Assembly (NCBI GenBank): GCA_965194375.1
Contig: CBDAEL010000006.1
DNA: 64,000 nt
Direction: 5' to 3' (one strand)
From: Tabrizicola_A aquatica
GTDB taxonomy: Bacteria; Pseudomonadota; Alphaproteobacteria; Rhodobacterales; Rhodobacteraceae
Positions within the stretch are counted from its first letter, which is position 1. Each line of letters opens with the position of its first letter. Under the pieces are notes generated by a model. That model saw only the letters and a program-made list of their open reading frames with translations. It did not search any database and had not been told where the DNA came from. This document shows positions 15,823-25,178 of the stretch, piece by piece. The translations under genes were made by a program, and so were the position numbers.

Positions 15823-16896
15823 CTAAGGCGCAAGAGGAAGCAGAGAAAACACGGGAATAAAGCTGGCTGGGGCCAACGAGCCCTCGATCACCTCTTGGGT
15901 CGCGGTTTCTGGGGTGACAACCCAGATCGGAGGCCCAGCATGCAGGATTTCCAGAGTGCCTTCCAGTGCTCGCACCGCCATTTCGATCGCCAAACGCCCT
16001 TGAACCACGGGTGAATCAGTCGGTGCTGCAAGGATACGGCCACGTTTCACGCCTCGATAGACAGCATGGCTCAGATAGGTCGAGACGACCTTAATGTCAT
16101 CGCTGGCGCCGCGCGCGCGTAAGATCGACACCGCAGCTTCGGCCATGGGACCGCTGCCAACCAGATAATCGACATCCGGCATCGCTTCGAGCACCTCTTC
16201 GACAAGCAGCACCTGCTGTTCAAGACCGGTGTCACCATACAGAGTCATGATAATCTCGCCGGAACTGTTGGCGATGGCCTCATTAAACCCGGCTTCCACG
16301 AAGGAAACCCACCCCGCCCCTTTAGGTCCGGGAAACCAAGCGATGGTAACTGGGGGGCTGCCCGGCGGGTGGCGCTGGGCGATGAACCGTCCAGCAGCCG
16401 CACCCATCTCCGTCCATGGCACGCTGGCCTTGGCTGTGATTCCGGTGGTGGCAATATCATTCACAACGGCGATGATCGGTTTGAGGCGGGAGATCTCTTG
16501 AACCACAGGCGTCAGCCCGTCGTACGACACAGTGCCAAGGATCACCGCGTCAAATTCGTCACTGGCGCAGCCCTCGAGCTGTTCGATCTGGCGCGCAAGG
16601 TTCGGATAACCGCCGGCCTCGAAGATATCAAACCCGACGCCCAGACGGCTGGCCTCTTGCACCATGCCATGATTGACGGACAACCAGTAGGCATCCTTAA
16701 GATGCGGGTAAAGCACGCAAAACCGCCAAGGTTTATTCGCATGCAGCAACGGGATATAGCTGGTCTTTACGGCAGTGCTTGTGTCATCAAAGGGCACTGA
16801 GCGGACCTCAAGCTCCAGTGGCTCCGCCGCAAAAAGCGCACCGCAGGCGAGCCCCGTTATGCCCAGAGCAAATGCAGCGCTCAGTCTGATCGACAT
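15823..16896 (-). CDS. torT: TMAO-sensing periplasmic protein TorT
   Basis: A 357-residue secreted protein with a signal peptide (cleavage near ACGALFAAEP) and a type-1 periplasmic-binding fold. The opening SYIPLLHANKPWRFCVLYPH and SVNHGMVQEASRLGVGFDIF are characteristic of TorT. In the known Tor system TorT binds TMAO and presents it to the sensor kinase TorS. It is divergent from torS, leaving about 40 bp between starts for both promoters. No torCAD reductase genes are present in the window. Confidence 0.85.
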   Translation of the reverse strand: MSIRLSAAFALGITGLACGALFAAEPLELEVRSVPFDDTSTAVKTSYIPLLHANKPWRFCVLYPHLKDAYWLSVNHGMVQEASRLGVGFDIFEAGGYPNLARQIEQLEGCASDEFDAVILGTVSYDGLTPVVQEISRLKPIIAVVNDIATTGITAKASVPWTEMGAAAGRFIAQRHPPGSPPVTIAWFPGPKGAGWVSFVEAGFNEAIANSSGEIIMTLYGDTGLEQQVLLVEEVLEAMPDVDYLVGSGPMAEAAVSILRARGASDDIKVVSTYLSHAVYRGVKRGRILAAPTDSPVVQGRLAIEMAVRALEGTLEILHAGPPIWVVTPETATQEVIEGSLAPASFIPVFSLLPLAP

Positions 16897-16933
16897 AACC
16901 CTTCCAAGCTCCAGATTCAGTGATAGCTTAAGC

Positions 16934-19852
16934 TTGACACAAAGCTTCGGAAAACCCTTGCGGAAATTTGGCTACAAGTCGAGTCTTGGTGGGCGGCTCT
17001 TGCTTGCCATCGCGTTGATCGCGGGCTTTCCTGCGGCAACCGGCGTACTGGGCTGGTTCGAATTGCAGGATGTGGCGCGGACCCAATCGCGCGTTGTCAC
17101 CGAGGCAATTCCGGCCATTTCTGAGGTACGGGGCGTGGTCGAAGAGACCGGCCGCGTCGTGGCCATGGCTCCCGAACTTGCCGCCGTCACAGATGAGGCC
17201 CAGCGCAAAGAGCGCTCGGCCTTCCTTTATGCTCAAGCAGATGCGTTGCGCGACCGGCTCGCGCGTCATCGCGGTGTGCAGGATGTCGCTCTTGCAAATG
17301 CCCTTGGCGCCGAGGTCGCCGTCCGAAATGCACTGGCCTCAATTGACCAACAGGTCAAGATGCGGATCAGCCTGATTGATCGGCGTGACGCCCAGCTAGC
17401 AGCTGGACTTGCCGCTGCAATCGAGTTGACCGAAATCGCCGATACTCTCGTAGCCAATGCCGAATCCGGCGCATCGGCTGTCATCTCAAGCCTTTATGAT
17501 GGCGATATCTTTACACCAGCCGCAACGCAGCAGCGTCTTGAAACGTTGGACAAGCTGATCGAGGTGGATCTGTTTCAGCTTGGCTTGATGTTCGAACTAA
17601 GGGCCCATGCCTCTGAGGTTGGGCTCTTGCTAAACCGCGTCGCGGGCGTGCGCGACGAGGGTGAGTTGCGCGCCCTGCAGGCTGAGTTGGAAACGCGTTT
17701 TAAGGTCATCTCGCGTCGCCTTTCGATGATCCAAGACCCCCGCCGGGCAGAGCGGATCCGGGTTCTGTTGCGCATTATCGGAGTGGGCTCGGCAGCCCCG
17801 CCAGAGACGGCAACAGTTTTTGAAACCGCAACGCTCGTCTTGTCGCTTACAGATCAGATCGCCAGCGCCGAAACCGAACTGCGCGAAGCAGCGCTTACGC
17901 TTGAAGGGGCGGCTTCGGCCTTGGCAGACCGGATCGAGGCCAATGCGGTAACCGCTGGCCAATCCGCCGAGCAGGCCATCTCGGCAACCCAACGGCTTTA
18001 TGCCTTTTCGACGCTTTTGGCCTTGGCGCTGTCGATGGGGGTCTTGTGGTTTTATGTCCGCGGCAATCTTATTCGCCGGCTCGATGCGCTGTCCATGCGC
18101 ATGACCGATCTGGCCAAAGGCGCGCCCGGTGACGAGATCCACCCAAGCGGCACCGACGAGGTGTCGCAGATGGAAGCGGCAGTCGAAGTGTTTCGGCAAC
18201 AGGCCATCGCAAACCGCAGCTTTGCCGAGGAGCGCGAGCGCCATCTTGAGGAATTGCGTCGCCATCGTAGCGAATTGCAAGATCTGGTCGACGAGCAGAC
18301 CGCGCAGTTGCGCGCCGAGGTGGTGGCACATGACGCGGCGCGTGATCGCGCCGAGGCAGCCGACCGCGCGAAGTCTGAGTTTCTCGCAATGATGAGCCAT
18401 GAAATCCGCACGCCAATGAATGGGGTTCTGGGCATGCTGCGCAACCTGCCCCGTGGCGGGCTGAGCGAGGGGCAACTGGCGCGGCTTGATGCTGCGGTGG
18501 CATCGGGCAAGGGGCTGATGGGGCTTTTGAACAGTATCCTGGACTATTCAAAGCTGGAACAGGGCAGCGCCGTGATCGAAGTGGTTGACTTCGATCTTGC
18601 CTTGGCCTTGGGCGATATCGCACTTTTGATGGCACCTATGGCAGAAGAAAAGGGCCTCAAGCTGGGGATATCGCTGCCGCAAAATCCTGTGCCTCCCCTC
18701 ACTGGAGATATGGGAAAGCTGCGTCAGATCTTGTTCAACCTTGTGTCCAACGCGGTGAAGTTCACAGAACATGGCGAAGTCCGCATCACAGTTGAAATCC
18801 GTTCAGGGGTGGCGGACGATACACTTTGGGTGCGTTTTTGCGTAAGTGATACGGGCCGTGGTATCCACCCCGAAGCGCTGGAGCGCATCTTTGCCGCCTT
18901 TGAACAGGAAGACAGCCTGACCTCGCGGACCTATGGCGGCACGGGTTTGGGGCTGACAATTTCGCGCCGTCTGGCCGCCCTGATGGGCGGGCGTTTGACC
19001 GCGCACAGCACGCTTGGCGAGGGCGCTACATTCACTTTGGATCTGCCTTTCATTCTGGCAGAAGCCCGTACATCCGCCATGCCAGCGGCCCATGCGCCTT
19101 CGCCAACGGGCAGGCCATTATCGATTCTGGTGGTCGAGGATCATCCCGTTAATCAACAGGTCGTGCAGGACTTTCTCGAGGCACTCGGCCATTCGGCCCA
19201 GATCGTCGGGTCAGGCGAGCAGGCCTTAGCCCTGATTCCCGGCAGCGGGTTTGATGCGGTGTTGATGGATGTGAACCTGCCCGGCATTTCAGGTGTTGAA
19301 ACCACCCGCCTTATCCGGCAACTGCAGGCCCCGACATGCATGTTGCCGATCATTGGGGTGTCGGCGCATGTCCAGCCTCAGGACATCGCGGCCTGCTGTG
19401 CGGCGGGAATGGATGAGGTTCTCTCCAAGCCCCTTGCGCCCGAAGCCCTTTCGTTTTCGTTCGATCGGCTTTTCCCTGCAACGATCGCCGCGACGCCCAT
19501 TCGCGATATTCTGAACGACCTCGGCCCGAAGCGAACGCGTGACTTGCTGCATCTGATGCTCGAGCGTTTGGCACCTGACAGCTTGGCCCTTGCCGCGGCA
19601 CTGCGCGCTGGCAGACACGAGGAGATTGATCGGCGGGCGCATCAGTTGAAGGGGGCGGTCGGCAATTTTCACCTGCCGCGTCTCAGCGAACTTTTGTCCG
19701 GAATACCGCGCAGCGACCCGGCCAATCGCCACAATGACGCCGATGCCGTACTCGCGGCGAGTGCTGACGCCCAACGCGATCTCGCCCGCGCGCTTGCGAC
19801 ACTCAACGCCACCATCGACGGCAAGAGCGGTGTCAGGATAGCTGCGCAGTGA
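16934..19852 (+). CDS. torS: Hybrid sensor histidine kinase TorS
   Basis: About 972 residues: a membrane segment near the N-terminus (LLLAIALIAGFPAATGVLGW), a large periplasmic sensor region, a second membrane segment (STLLALALSMGVLWFYV), HAMP, histidine kinase (MMSHEIRTPMNGVLGML; DTGRGI; GGTGLGLTISRRL), a receiver (ILVVEDHPVNQQ; LMDVNLPG) and an HPt domain (RRAHQLKGAVGNF). This is the TorS layout. It should phosphorylate TorR through the four-step relay when TorT signals TMAO. No ATG lies in a suitable place; TTG 16934 or TTG 16958 is likely, since the upstream ATG at 16775 lies inside torT. The 3' end overlaps torR by 20 bp, tail to tail. Confidence 0.85.
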   Translation: MTQSFGKPLRKFGYKSSLGGRLLLAIALIAGFPAATGVLGWFELQDVARTQSRVVTEAIPAISEVRGVVEETGRVVAMAPELAAVTDEAQRKERSAFLYAQADALRDRLARHRGVQDVALANALGAEVAVRNALASIDQQVKMRISLIDRRDAQLAAGLAAAIELTEIADTLVANAESGASAVISSLYDGDIFTPAATQQRLETLDKLIEVDLFQLGLMFELRAHASEVGLLLNRVAGVRDEGELRALQAELETRFKVISRRLSMIQDPRRAERIRVLLRIIGVGSAAPPETATVFETATLVLSLTDQIASAETELREAALTLEGAASALADRIEANAVTAGQSAEQAISATQRLYAFSTLLALALSMGVLWFYVRGNLIRRLDALSMRMTDLAKGAPGDEIHPSGTDEVSQMEAAVEVFRQQAIANRSFAEERERHLEELRRHRSELQDLVDEQTAQLRAEVVAHDAARDRAEAADRAKSEFLAMMSHEIRTPMNGVLGMLRNLPRGGLSEGQLARLDAAVASGKGLMGLLNSILDYSKLEQGSAVIEVVDFDLALALGDIALLMAPMAEEKGLKLGISLPQNPVPPLTGDMGKLRQILFNLVSNAVKFTEHGEVRITVEIRSGVADDTLWVRFCVSDTGRGIHPEALERIFAAFEQEDSLTSRTYGGTGLGLTISRRLAALMGGRLTAHSTLGEGATFTLDLPFILAEARTSAMPAAHAPSPTGRPLSILVVEDHPVNQQVVQDFLEALGHSAQIVGSGEQALALIPGSGFDAVLMDVNLPGISGVETTRLIRQLQAPTCMLPIIGVSAHVQPQDIAACCAAGMDEVLSKPLAPEALSFSFDRLFPATIAATPIRDILNDLGPKRTRDLLHLMLERLAPDSLALAAALRAGRHEEIDRRAHQLKGAVGNFHLPRLSELLSGIPRSDPANRHNDADAVLAASADAQRDLARALATLNATIDGKSGVRIAAQ

Positions 19853-20555
19853 ACACGTAGCCTTCGCCATGCGAGGTGCCAAAAATGCGCGGCACCTTTG
19901 AATCATCGCCGAATTTGGCGCGCAGCCGCTTGACCATCACATCCACTGTCCGCGTGCCGCCGCTGGCATTTTGTCGATGCGTAATACTGGCCAAGAGCCG
20001 GTCACGCGACAAAACGATGCCCGGGTTCAGCACGAAGGTGCGCAGCATCTCATACTCGGCGCGCGTCAGTTGCACGTCTTGCCCATCCTGCCCCGCGACA
20101 TGGCGTGCCGCCGTGTCAAAACTGAAGCCAGCGAAATGCACCACGCGCCGAGTCAACTGGCGCATTGCCGCGGTGCGCCGTAACAGGTTCTTGACCCGCG
20201 CCAACAATTCACGGCGATTGAAGGGCTTGCAGACGTAATCATCAGCCCCGAGCTCCAGCCCGACTATGCGGTCAACATCATCGGTTCGCCCCGACAACAG
20301 AATGATCCCGATTTCAGACCGCGCGCGCTGCTCACGAGTGATTTCCAGCCCGTCTTTGCCAGTCAGATTGATATCGACAATCAGCAGATCAGGGCTTTCC
20401 TGGGCCAGCACTTTCTCAGCCGCTTCGGCACCGGCGCAGGTCGTGACACGGTAGCCAAAGGTCTCAAGATACCCCCCAAGCGCGGTGCGCGTGACCGGAT
20501 CATCTTCGATTACCACGATATGGGCGGCGATTACCGTCATTCGGTTTGTCCCCAT
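19833..20555 (-). CDS. torR: Response regulator TorR (OmpR family)
   Basis: A 240-residue response regulator: receiver domain with the acidic pair (VVIEDDP) and phospho-acceptor Asp in LLIVDINLTGKDG, and a C-terminal OmpR-type winged helix (LTRAEYEMLRTF; TRTVDVMVKRLRAKF). It is the partner of TorS. It is convergent with torS and divergent from tmoX, and candidate binding sites lie in the tmoX promoter. ATG 20555 is annotated; ATG 20540 is a possible alternative. Confidence 0.85.
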   Translation of the reverse strand: MGTNRMTVIAAHIVVIEDDPVTRTALGGYLETFGYRVTTCAGAEAAEKVLAQESPDLLIVDINLTGKDGLEITREQRARSEIGIILLSGRTDDVDRIVGLELGADDYVCKPFNRRELLARVKNLLRRTAAMRQLTRRVVHFAGFSFDTAARHVAGQDGQDVQLTRAEYEMLRTFVLNPGIVLSRDRLLASITHRQNASGGTRTVDVMVKRLRAKFGDDSKVPRIFGTSHGEGYVFTAQLS

Positions 20556-20604
20556 GTTTGGTCCCGCCCAGAACAGTTAACATTTTGTAACATCTTTTTC
20601 CAGT

Positions 20605-20648
20605 CTGTTCATCCCGGGGGTCTGACACGTTCACATATGCTTCATAAT
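20605..20648 (+). promoter_or_regulatory. Candidate TorR-binding sites (Tor boxes) and -10 element upstream of tmoX
   Basis: The known Tor box consensus is CTGTTCATAT. CTGTTCATCC at 20605-20614 matches 8 of 10 bases and ACGTTCACAT at 20627-20636 matches 7, with starts 22 bp apart (two helical turns). A weaker third lies at 20638. CATAAT at 20643-20648 could serve as the -10. All lie in the torR-tmoX divergent region. Binding is inferred. Confidence 0.5.
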
Positions 20649-20726
20649 CTCTCCTCTTAGGAAAGCACTCGACTTTCCGATGAAACGACGCCGCCCCACC
20701 GGGTGGGCGTGAAACAGGGATCGAAA

Positions 20727-21674
20727 ATGATGCACAGAACCACCAGATTGCTTCTCAGCGCGGCAACTCTTGCGCTGGCAGCCTCGCCCGCTTTGGCCGC
20801 AGACTCTACCGACCCGATCATGATTCCAACCCACAACTGGTCAAGCCAGATCGTGATGTCGAATGTCGTCGGTCAGATGTTCGAATCCATGGGTAACTCC
20901 GTTGAGTATGTTTCGACCGACAGTCAGGCGGTCTATGAGGCCGTGCGCCTTGGCGATGCCACGCTCGAGCTTGAGGTCTGGGAAGGCGCATTTGGCGCAT
21001 CGTTCCGCTCGGCACTGGAAAAAGGTGGCCTTCATGACGTGACGACCCACGCCGCCATCACCCGCGAAGACTGGTGGTATCCGATGTGGACCAAAGAGGC
21101 CTGCCCGGGTCTGCCCGACTGGAAGGCGCTGAATGACTGCGCCGCGCTGTTCGTGACCCCTGAAACCGGCGACAAGGGTCGTTTCTTGGGCGGCCCCGTG
21201 GACTGGCTGAAGCATGACGCGGAAAAAGTCGAAGCCTTGGGCATGAACTTTACCGTGGTCAACGCAGGCTCGGCCGCAGCCCTTTGGGCCGAAATCGCAG
21301 CCGCTGAAAAAGACAAGACACCGATCGTCTTGTTCAACTGGACCCCGAACTTTGCTGAAGCCGTCTGGCCGGGCGAGTTTGTGGAATTCCCTGCGTGGGA
21401 AGACGGTTGCGACAAGGATCCGGCCAAAGGTCCGTTGCCAGACAAGGTCTACGACTGCGGCAACCCGGCCAATGGCTATATGAAGATCGCCGCATGGGAT
21501 GGGATGAAGGATAAGTGGCCCACCGCCTATGCTGCGCTGCAAAAGGTCAACTTCAACAACGCCCAGATCGCCGAGATGGCCAAGTTGGTCGACATTGACG
21601 GGATGGAACCAGAAGACGCTGCTGCCGCATGGCTGGCCGCGAACGAGGCTGTTTGGAAGCCTTGGACCGAATGA
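20727..21674 (+). CDS. tmoX: TMAO-type ABC importer binding protein (TmoX-like)
   Basis: A 315-residue secreted protein of the ProX/OpuAC class. Its signal peptide ends near ALAASPALAADS. Tryptophan-rich segments typical of quaternary-amine cages are visible: THNWSSQIV, LEVWEGAFG, DWWYPMW, FNWTPNF. Roseobacter TmoX binds TMAO in such a Trp cage. Pairs of cysteines (ACPG/NDCA and DGCD/YDCG) may form disulfides. The neighbouring TorTSR supports TMAO as ligand; glycine betaine or choline are alternatives. ATG 20727 follows CAGGGA; ATG 20730 is also possible. Confidence 0.8.
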   Translation: MMHRTTRLLLSAATLALAASPALAADSTDPIMIPTHNWSSQIVMSNVVGQMFESMGNSVEYVSTDSQAVYEAVRLGDATLELEVWEGAFGASFRSALEKGGLHDVTTHAAITREDWWYPMWTKEACPGLPDWKALNDCAALFVTPETGDKGRFLGGPVDWLKHDAEKVEALGMNFTVVNAGSAAALWAEIAAAEKDKTPIVLFNWTPNFAEAVWPGEFVEFPAWEDGCDKDPAKGPLPDKVYDCGNPANGYMKIAAWDGMKDKWPTAYAALQKVNFNNAQIAEMAKLVDIDGMEPEDAAAAWLAANEAVWKPWTE

Positions 21675-21712
21675 TCTCCGACGCCACCTTCGGGTGACAT
21701 GTCCAAAACTCA

Positions 21713-21733
21713 CCACCCGGCTTTGCCGGGTGG
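21713..21733 (+). other. Intercistronic hairpin after tmoX
   Basis: CCACCCGGC-TTT-GCCGGGTGG forms a perfect 9-bp stem with a 3-base loop. It lies between tmoX and the ATPase start chosen at 21756, and has no strong U-run. It likely raises tmoX expression relative to the downstream genes by mRNA stabilisation or partial termination. A similar hairpin follows the binding-protein gene at 10236. Confidence 0.6.
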
Positions 21734-21755
21734 TCCTTTCATACCGGAGACCCCG

Positions 21756-22787
21756 TTGGCTGACACAGATATTGTCCTTTCTTGCAAGAATGTCTGGAAA
21801 GTCTTTGGCGACAGGCCAGACCAGCTTGGACCCCGCCTAACACCGCAGACCACCGTTGATGATTTGCGCGCAACGGGTCACATCGCTGCCGTGCGCGATG
21901 TCACCTTGGACATTCACAAGGGCGAAATGCTGGTTGTGATGGGGCTTTCAGGCTCGGGCAAATCGACGCTGGTTCGCTGTCTTGCCCGCCTATTGGATGT
22001 TACCGCAGGCACAGTATCGGTCGAGGGGCGCGACATTGGCCGTCTGAGTGATGCCGAGTTGATCGAACTGCGGCGCAGCAAGATGGGCATGGTGTTCCAA
22101 AGCTTTGGCTTGCTGCCGCATCGCACGGCACTGGAAAACGTGGCTTTTCCTTTGGAAATGCGCGGACAGGATCGCGCATCGCGGATCGCGCGCGCCAGCG
22201 AGATGCTCGCGCTGGTCGGCCTTAAGGGCCGCGAGGGATATTTCCCACGCGAATTGTCAGGCGGGCAGCAACAGCGCGTGGGCATCGCCCGGTCGCTTGC
22301 CGTTGAGCCAGACATCTGGTTTCTGGACGAGCCCTTCTCCGCACTTGATCCGCTGATCCGGCGCGAAATGCAGGACGAATTCCTGCGACTCAAGGCGATG
22401 GTGGCCAAGACCATCGTGTTTATCACCCATGACTTTGACGAAGCCCTGCGTCTGGCCGACCGCATTGCCATTATGAAGGATGGGGCTGTGGAGCAGGTCG
22501 ACACGCCCGAGCGCATCGTGCTGTCGCCCGCAACGCCCTATGTGGCGAAATTCACCGCCGCGGTTGATCGCACCCGGGTGGTGCGCGCCGGGGCGCTCGC
22601 CAAGGCGGTCAACGGCACGCCGGTTGATGGCCACGCGCTTCCCGCTGCACAGACGCTGCATATGCTGGGCCGCCAGATTGTCGAAGACACCCGTTCGCAA
22701 ATCCCGTTGTGTGATGACCAAGGGCGGATCACCGGAGTCTTGGACAGAAAGGCCGCAGTGGATCTGTTGCTGGGGCCGGCCCCATGA
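21756..22787 (+). CDS. tmoV: TMAO/betaine-type ABC importer ATPase (TmoV-like)
   Basis: A 343-residue ProV-like ABC ATPase: Walker A (GLSGSGKST), Q-loop (QSFGLLPH), signature LSGGQQQRVGIARSLAV, Walker B (IWFLDEPFSALD), and a short C-terminal tail resembling part of a CBS regulatory domain (IPLCDDQGRITGVLD). TTG 21756 is preferred as start because GGAG lies 7 bases upstream and the tmoX-distal hairpin then remains noncoding; ATG 21699 would place the hairpin in the coding sequence. The stop overlaps the permease ATG. The symbol follows ProV analogy. Confidence 0.75.
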   Translation: MADTDIVLSCKNVWKVFGDRPDQLGPRLTPQTTVDDLRATGHIAAVRDVTLDIHKGEMLVVMGLSGSGKSTLVRCLARLLDVTAGTVSVEGRDIGRLSDAELIELRRSKMGMVFQSFGLLPHRTALENVAFPLEMRGQDRASRIARASEMLALVGLKGREGYFPRELSGGQQQRVGIARSLAVEPDIWFLDEPFSALDPLIRREMQDEFLRLKAMVAKTIVFITHDFDEALRLADRIAIMKDGAVEQVDTPERIVLSPATPYVAKFTAAVDRTRVVRAGALAKAVNGTPVDGHALPAAQTLHMLGRQIVEDTRSQIPLCDDQGRITGVLDRKAAVDLLLGPAP

Positions 22788-24739
22788 TGTCGGACGCCAA
22801 GACGGTCGAACACCAAGCCTTCGATCAAAAGCGCATTGCGCTGGCACTTGTGCTGGCCGCGGTCGTGCTTGTTGTGTTTCGCAATGTGCTGCCCCCGCCT
22901 TTGCTGCGCGTCCCCGAGGCTCTGGTGCTGCCCTTTGCCGACGTGATCAACGTTATTTTTGCCTTTGCCCGAGATGATCTGGGCCTGATGACGGCCACCC
23001 GCGCCTTTTCAGATGCGGTAGAGTTCTGTCTCGATGTCACGGCAAACCTCCTTTACGGCAAATCGCGGTGGCCCCGCCTTGGTCCGATCCCTTGGGTGGT
23101 GATCGCGGCAACCTTTGCGGTGATCGGCTACGCCTTGGCGGGTTGGCGTCTGGCAATGATCTCGGGGGGCACATTCGTCTGGATTGCTGTCATGGGGCAA
23201 TGGAAATGGGCGATGGAGACGCTGTCGGTCATCGTGGTTGCGGCACCGCTTTCGATTGTGATTGGCCTTGCCGTGGGGACGTTGGCGTGGCGGTCGCGCT
23301 TTGCCGAGCGGATCATAAATCCGCTGCTGAACATCGCGCAGTCAATGCCGCACTTTGCCTACATGATCCCGGTCGTGGTGTTTATCGGCGTTGGCCCCAA
23401 GGCTGGCGCCATTGTAACGGTGATCTTTTCGGTGCCACCTATGATCCGCATGACGCTGTTGGGATTGCGCGCGGTATCGCCTGAAATCATCGAAAGCGGC
23501 AAGATGAGCGGTGCGACGCGCTGGCAACTGATGACCCGTGTCCGCCTGCCAGCAGCTCGGACCGAGCTGTTGATCGGCGTCAATCAGGTGATCATGCAAA
23601 GCTTGGCCATGGTGGTTCTGGCTTCGTTTATCGGCATGCCAGGCCTTGGCCAGAAGCTCTTGCAACTGTTGCAGGCACTGAAAATCGGTCTGTCGGTGGA
23701 AATCGGGATAACCATTGTGCTTTTGGCCGTCGTTCTGGACCGTCTGTCCAAGGCTTGGGCGGTGAAACAGCCCGAACATCACGCACCCGGCGCAAGCTGG
23801 GTCCAGCGCCATCGGTATTGGGTGATCTGGGCGGGGCTGGTGGCAATTGGTCTTGGTCTTGCAGCCCTCCATCCCTATTTCATCGAAGTTGACCGCAAGC
23901 AGGCGCTTAGCCTAGCCGGGCCGATTGACAGCCTTGTCGGCGGCTTCATCGATATGATCTCGCCAGTGACCGATTGGCTGCGATGGTTCCTTATCACATG
24001 GATTCTCATCCCGGTGCGCGATGCCTTCCTGTGGCTGCCAACATCAGCCGTTCTGGTGCTACTGGCCGGTATCGGCTGGCGCATTGGGGGCGCACGTTCG
24101 GCGCTGATCTGTCTGGCCTTCGTCCTGCCCATCGCGCTGTCGGGCTGGTGGGACCGCGCGATGATCACGGTCTATACCGTGACGGTTTCGGTCGCGCTTG
24201 CCCTGATAATCGGGGTGCCTCTGGGCATTTTCGGTGCGAGCAAGCCAGTCCGCGCGCAGCGGTTCCTGCTGATCTGCGACACGCTTCAGACCTTCCCCAG
24301 CTTCATCTATCTCATCCCGGTCGTCATGCTGTTCGGGGTGAATGACGTGGCGGTGATTGCAGCGGTCATGGTTTTTGCGACTGTGCCGATCATTCGCTAC
24401 ACCATTGAAGGCCTGCGCGGAATCCCACCCGAGATCGTGGAATCAGCCGAGATGTCAGGCGCGACCAAAGGCCAGATTCTTTGGCATGTGAAACTGCCGC
24501 TTGCTGTGCCAACACTGGTGGTGGGCGCCAATCAATCGATCATGTTCGCACTGTTCATGGTCATCATTGCCGCCTTCATCGGCACCCAGGATCTTGGGCA
24601 AGAGATGCAGCGCGCTCTGTCTTCGACCGATGTCGGTAAGGGTCTGGTGCTAGGGTTCGCGGTGGCCTTTATGGGGATGATGACGGACCACCTGATCACA
24701 CGATGGTCCGAAACGCGCAAACATGCTTTGGGAATGTAA
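22784..24739 (+). CDS. tmoW: TMAO/betaine-type ABC importer permease, two fused domains (TmoW-like)
   Basis: A 651-residue inner-membrane protein that is an internal duplication: two ProW-like permease domains in one chain. Matching EAA-type segments appear twice, EIIESGKMSGATRWQLMTRV near residue 235 and EIVESAEMSGATKGQILWHV near residue 555, each followed by a membrane segment ending in FIG and GLGQ or DLGQ. The fused form supplies both halves of the channel, so only one permease gene is needed. The ATGA overlap with the ATPase gene indicates coupling. The symbol follows ProW analogy. Confidence 0.8.
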   Translation: MMSDAKTVEHQAFDQKRIALALVLAAVVLVVFRNVLPPPLLRVPEALVLPFADVINVIFAFARDDLGLMTATRAFSDAVEFCLDVTANLLYGKSRWPRLGPIPWVVIAATFAVIGYALAGWRLAMISGGTFVWIAVMGQWKWAMETLSVIVVAAPLSIVIGLAVGTLAWRSRFAERIINPLLNIAQSMPHFAYMIPVVVFIGVGPKAGAIVTVIFSVPPMIRMTLLGLRAVSPEIIESGKMSGATRWQLMTRVRLPAARTELLIGVNQVIMQSLAMVVLASFIGMPGLGQKLLQLLQALKIGLSVEIGITIVLLAVVLDRLSKAWAVKQPEHHAPGASWVQRHRYWVIWAGLVAIGLGLAALHPYFIEVDRKQALSLAGPIDSLVGGFIDMISPVTDWLRWFLITWILIPVRDAFLWLPTSAVLVLLAGIGWRIGGARSALICLAFVLPIALSGWWDRAMITVYTVTVSVALALIIGVPLGIFGASKPVRAQRFLLICDTLQTFPSFIYLIPVVMLFGVNDVAVIAAVMVFATVPIIRYTIEGLRGIPPEIVESAEMSGATKGQILWHVKLPLAVPTLVVGANQSIMFALFMVIIAAFIGTQDLGQEMQRALSSTDVGKGLVLGFAVAFMGMMTDHLITRWSETRKHALGM

Positions 24740-25178
24740 TGCCGTGCCAAAGTCGGTACCCTTTTCTCAGGAGGTCCGGCTGGAGCAAGGGAGAGCGCCC
24801 TTTTTACAGTCCTTCTGATCGTCGTCCGAGGCACCTGCGAACGAAGAGTCCGGTACCCGCGCGGTTTTCAGAAGATGACGTACCCCGGCGGCAAGGATGT
24901 ACCTAGGTGGCTTTGAAGGATCGCCAAAGCAGACCTGCCATTTCTGAATTGGCTGCGGTCGGGCTCGACCCAGTGAAGAATTCTCTTCATCCGTGTGCGG
25001 CGTACGCCTGTTACTCTGCGCGCCTGCGCGAGGTTCGCCCAATGACTCAGAGCCAGAAAAAGCAAGACCGCGCCAACACAAAGCGACCCATCGCGGCTCT
25101 ACCTGAGCCGAGCGAGCAATGCGCCGTATCGGCGTGAGTCTTGGGTTTCAAAAAAACTGCTAGGTCAGGAAATCGGTC
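24740..25178. other. Gene-free stretch between TMAO importer and MFS gene
   Basis: About 440 bases with short frames on both strands and no recognisable protein or RNA. No clear terminator is seen after the permease gene. Confidence 0.5.

Noticed and set aside
16775..16933. Upstream extension of torS from ATG 16775
   Set aside because: It overlaps the start of torT on the other strand and reads as low-complexity serine-rich sequence; a TTG start after the divergent promoter is more likely.
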